Shown: positions 19,220-20,491 of the stretch, in pieces
Layout: every line of letters starts with the position of its first letter
Position numbering within the stretch: position 1 is the first letter of the stretch
DNA from: Betaproteobacteria bacterium
GTDB lineage: Bacteria; Pseudomonadota; Gammaproteobacteria; Burkholderiales; SG8-41
Length of the DNA stretch: 20,491 nt
Direction: 5' to 3'
Assembly (NCBI GenBank): GCA_029863175.1
Contig: JAOTVX010000052.1
Location: 1 to 20,491 of the forward strand
Translations under genes and position numbers: made by a program
Notes under the pieces: model-generated
Told to the model about the DNA's origin: nothing
What the model saw: the letters and a program-made list of their open reading frames with translations, nothing else
Database searches by the model: none

Positions 19220-20121
19220 GCGATTCCGTCGACACCACCGTGGAACAGACGGCGGATGCGCTGCCGCCGCCGCCCAGACAGCGCGGGCTGTCGGTCGCCT
19301 GGCGCGAATTAAAAAAAGCGCCGTTGAGCGCCAAGTTCGGACTGCTGGTCATTGTTGGCTATGTCTTCGTGGCGCTGTTTGCGCCGGTGTTGACGCCTTA
19401 TGGCGAGTCCGAAATCGTCGGATCCGAGTTCGAGCCCTGGGGAGGACCGTTCGTTCTCGGCACCGATAATCTCGGCCGCGATATGCTGACCCGGCTTATT
19501 TACGGCGCGCGAAACACCATCGGCATCGCCTTCGTCACCACCTGTCTTGCATTTTTGATCGGTGGCGTTGCAGGCATCCTCGCGGCAGCTCTCGCCGGCT
19601 GGGTGGACCAGGCGCTGAGCCGGCTCGTCGATGTCCTGATGGCGATCCCGGCGCTGATCTTTTCACTGCTGTTGCTCACGATTTTCGGCACCTCGATACC
19701 CACACTGATCGTGATCATCGCGGTGCTGGACTCCACCCGTGTGTTCCGGCTTGCGCGCGCCGTGAGTCTGAACGTAGTGGTGATGGATTTCGTTGAAGCG
19801 GCCCGGCTCCGCGGTGAAGGCATCGGCTGGATCACAATCCGGGAGGTTCTGCCCAACATCATGCCGCCGCTGGTGGCCGAGTTCGGACTTCGCTTCTGTT
19901 TCGTGTTCCTTACCATCGCGGCGCTCAGCTTTCTCGGCCTGGGTATTCAGCCGCCCACCGCAGATTGGGGCAGCATGGTGCGCGACAACGCAACTCTGAT
20001 CACCTACGGCGACGTGACGCCGCTGCTTCCAGCGGGCGCCATCGCGCTGTTGACCGTCGGCGTCAATTTCGTCGTCGACTGGTTCCTGCATAAAACCAGC
20101 GGATTGCGCGATGAAAAATAA
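19216..20121 (+). CDS. ABC transporter permease, DppC/OppC family
   Basis: This is the second membrane subunit, 301 residues. A cytoplasmic N-terminal stretch (WRELKKAPLSAKFGLLVI) leads to the first membrane segment, then the DppC landmark PWGGPFVLGTDNLGRDMLTRLIYGARNT. The coupling loop is EAARLRGEGIGWITIREVLPN. The ATG overlaps the stop of the first permease gene, and its own stop overlaps the ATPase start by 11 bases, so the operon is translationally coupled. Confidence 0.92.
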   Translation: MSDSVDTTVEQTADALPPPPRQRGLSVAWRELKKAPLSAKFGLLVIVGYVFVALFAPVLTPYGESEIVGSEFEPWGGPFVLGTDNLGRDMLTRLIYGARNTIGIAFVTTCLAFLIGGVAGILAAALAGWVDQALSRLVDVLMAIPALIFSLLLLTIFGTSIPTLIVIIAVLDSTRVFRLARAVSLNVVVMDFVEAARLRGEGIGWITIREVLPNIMPPLVAEFGLRFCFVFLTIAALSFLGLGIQPPTADWGSMVRDNATLITYGDVTPLLPAGAIALLTVGVNFVVDWFLHKTSGLRDEK

Positions 20122-20491
20122 CACCAGCGGCGGCTCCAAGGGCGACATCCTGCTTGAAATGCGCGGTCTGCGCATCGAGGGGCAGGCCGATGAAACGTGG
20201 CAGCCGATCATCAAGGGCATCGACATCGTTTTGCACCGGGGCGAGGTGCTGGGACTCATAGGCGAATCGGGCGCCGGTAAATCCACCGCGGGGCTCGCGG
20301 CCATGGGATTCGCCCGGCCCGGCTGTCGCATCTCCGGCGGCTCCATCGTTTTCGACGGTATGGATTTGATGGCGGCGAGCGAAGAGGAGAGGCGAAAGTT
20401 ACGCGGTTCTCGTATTGCCTACGTGGCGCAAAGCGCTGCGGCCTCGTTCAATCCGGCGCATAAACTGATCGACCAGTTTACGGAACTGCCG
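20111..20491 (+). CDS. ABC transporter ATPase, DppD/OppD family, 3' part outside window
   Basis: I translated 127 residues from the ATG at 20111, which runs open to the window edge. Walker A is GESGAGKST (about 50-58), and the Q-loop YVAQSAAASFNPAH (about 106-119) is typical of DppD/OppD ATPases that power peptide importers. The spacing from Walker A to the Q-loop suggests a standard nucleotide-binding domain. The beginning (ILLEMRGLRIEGQADETWQPIIKGIDIVLHRGEVLGLIG) is close to family style. Some relatives are double-length DppD-DppF fusions; the window ends too early to tell. Confidence 0.9.
   Translation, partial: MKNNTSGGSKGDILLEMRGLRIEGQADETWQPIIKGIDIVLHRGEVLGLIGESGAGKSTAGLAAMGFARPGCRISGGSIVFDGMDLMAASEEERRKLRGSRIAYVAQSAAASFNPAHKLIDQFTELP

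Overview
The window looks like the chromosome of a GC-rich denitrifying proteobacterium, probably beta or gamma; this is judged from protein style and gene content, not from a phylogenetic test. Its core is a minus-strand cytochrome cd1 nitrite reductase (nir) island at about 2.9-16.1 kb. The island carries nirS and what looks like a full set of genes to make its heme d1 cofactor.

Left part (1-2.9 kb). A 4-hydroxyphenylpyruvate dioxygenase gene (hppD, minus strand) loses its last codons at the window edge. A divergent plus-strand gene encodes a TrpD-fold protein without the usual PRPP-binding motifs. It lies 210 bp downstream of an FNR/DNR-type box like those in front of the nir genes. A 143-bp hairpin-like mobile element (MITE) separates it from the nir island.

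nir island, in transcription order (right to left): a b561-type cytochrome b; a short NosR/NirI-type FMN/Fe-S membrane protein; nirS; nirE; nirC; nirF; nirD; nirL; nirG; a small class I cytochrome c; nirH; nirJ; nirN; a second MITE copy; and a CysG-type precorrin-2 dehydrogenase/ferrochelatase. By family knowledge, NirE makes precorrin-2, the CysG-like protein makes siroheme, NirD/L/G/H decarboxylate it, NirJ, NirF and NirN finish heme d1, and NirS uses it to reduce nitrite to nitric oxide. Most genes from nirE to nirJ overlap or nearly touch, which indicates one transcript. Perfect palindromic FNR/DNR-type boxes precede nirI and nirS, indicating induction by low oxygen or nitric oxide.

Mobile DNA. 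Two copies of one MITE family in opposite orientation flank the cysG-like gene, and a different 167-bp element sits just upstream of the cytochrome b gene. All have terminal inverted repeats next to CTAG/TTAG, which resembles IS5-type insertion.

Right part (16.3-20.5 kb). A plus-strand operon encodes a peptide-type ABC importer: a Tat-exported binding protein, two permeases and the start of an ATPase that runs off the window. Nothing seen links it functionally to the nir genes. No tRNA, rRNA or CRISPR array was seen.
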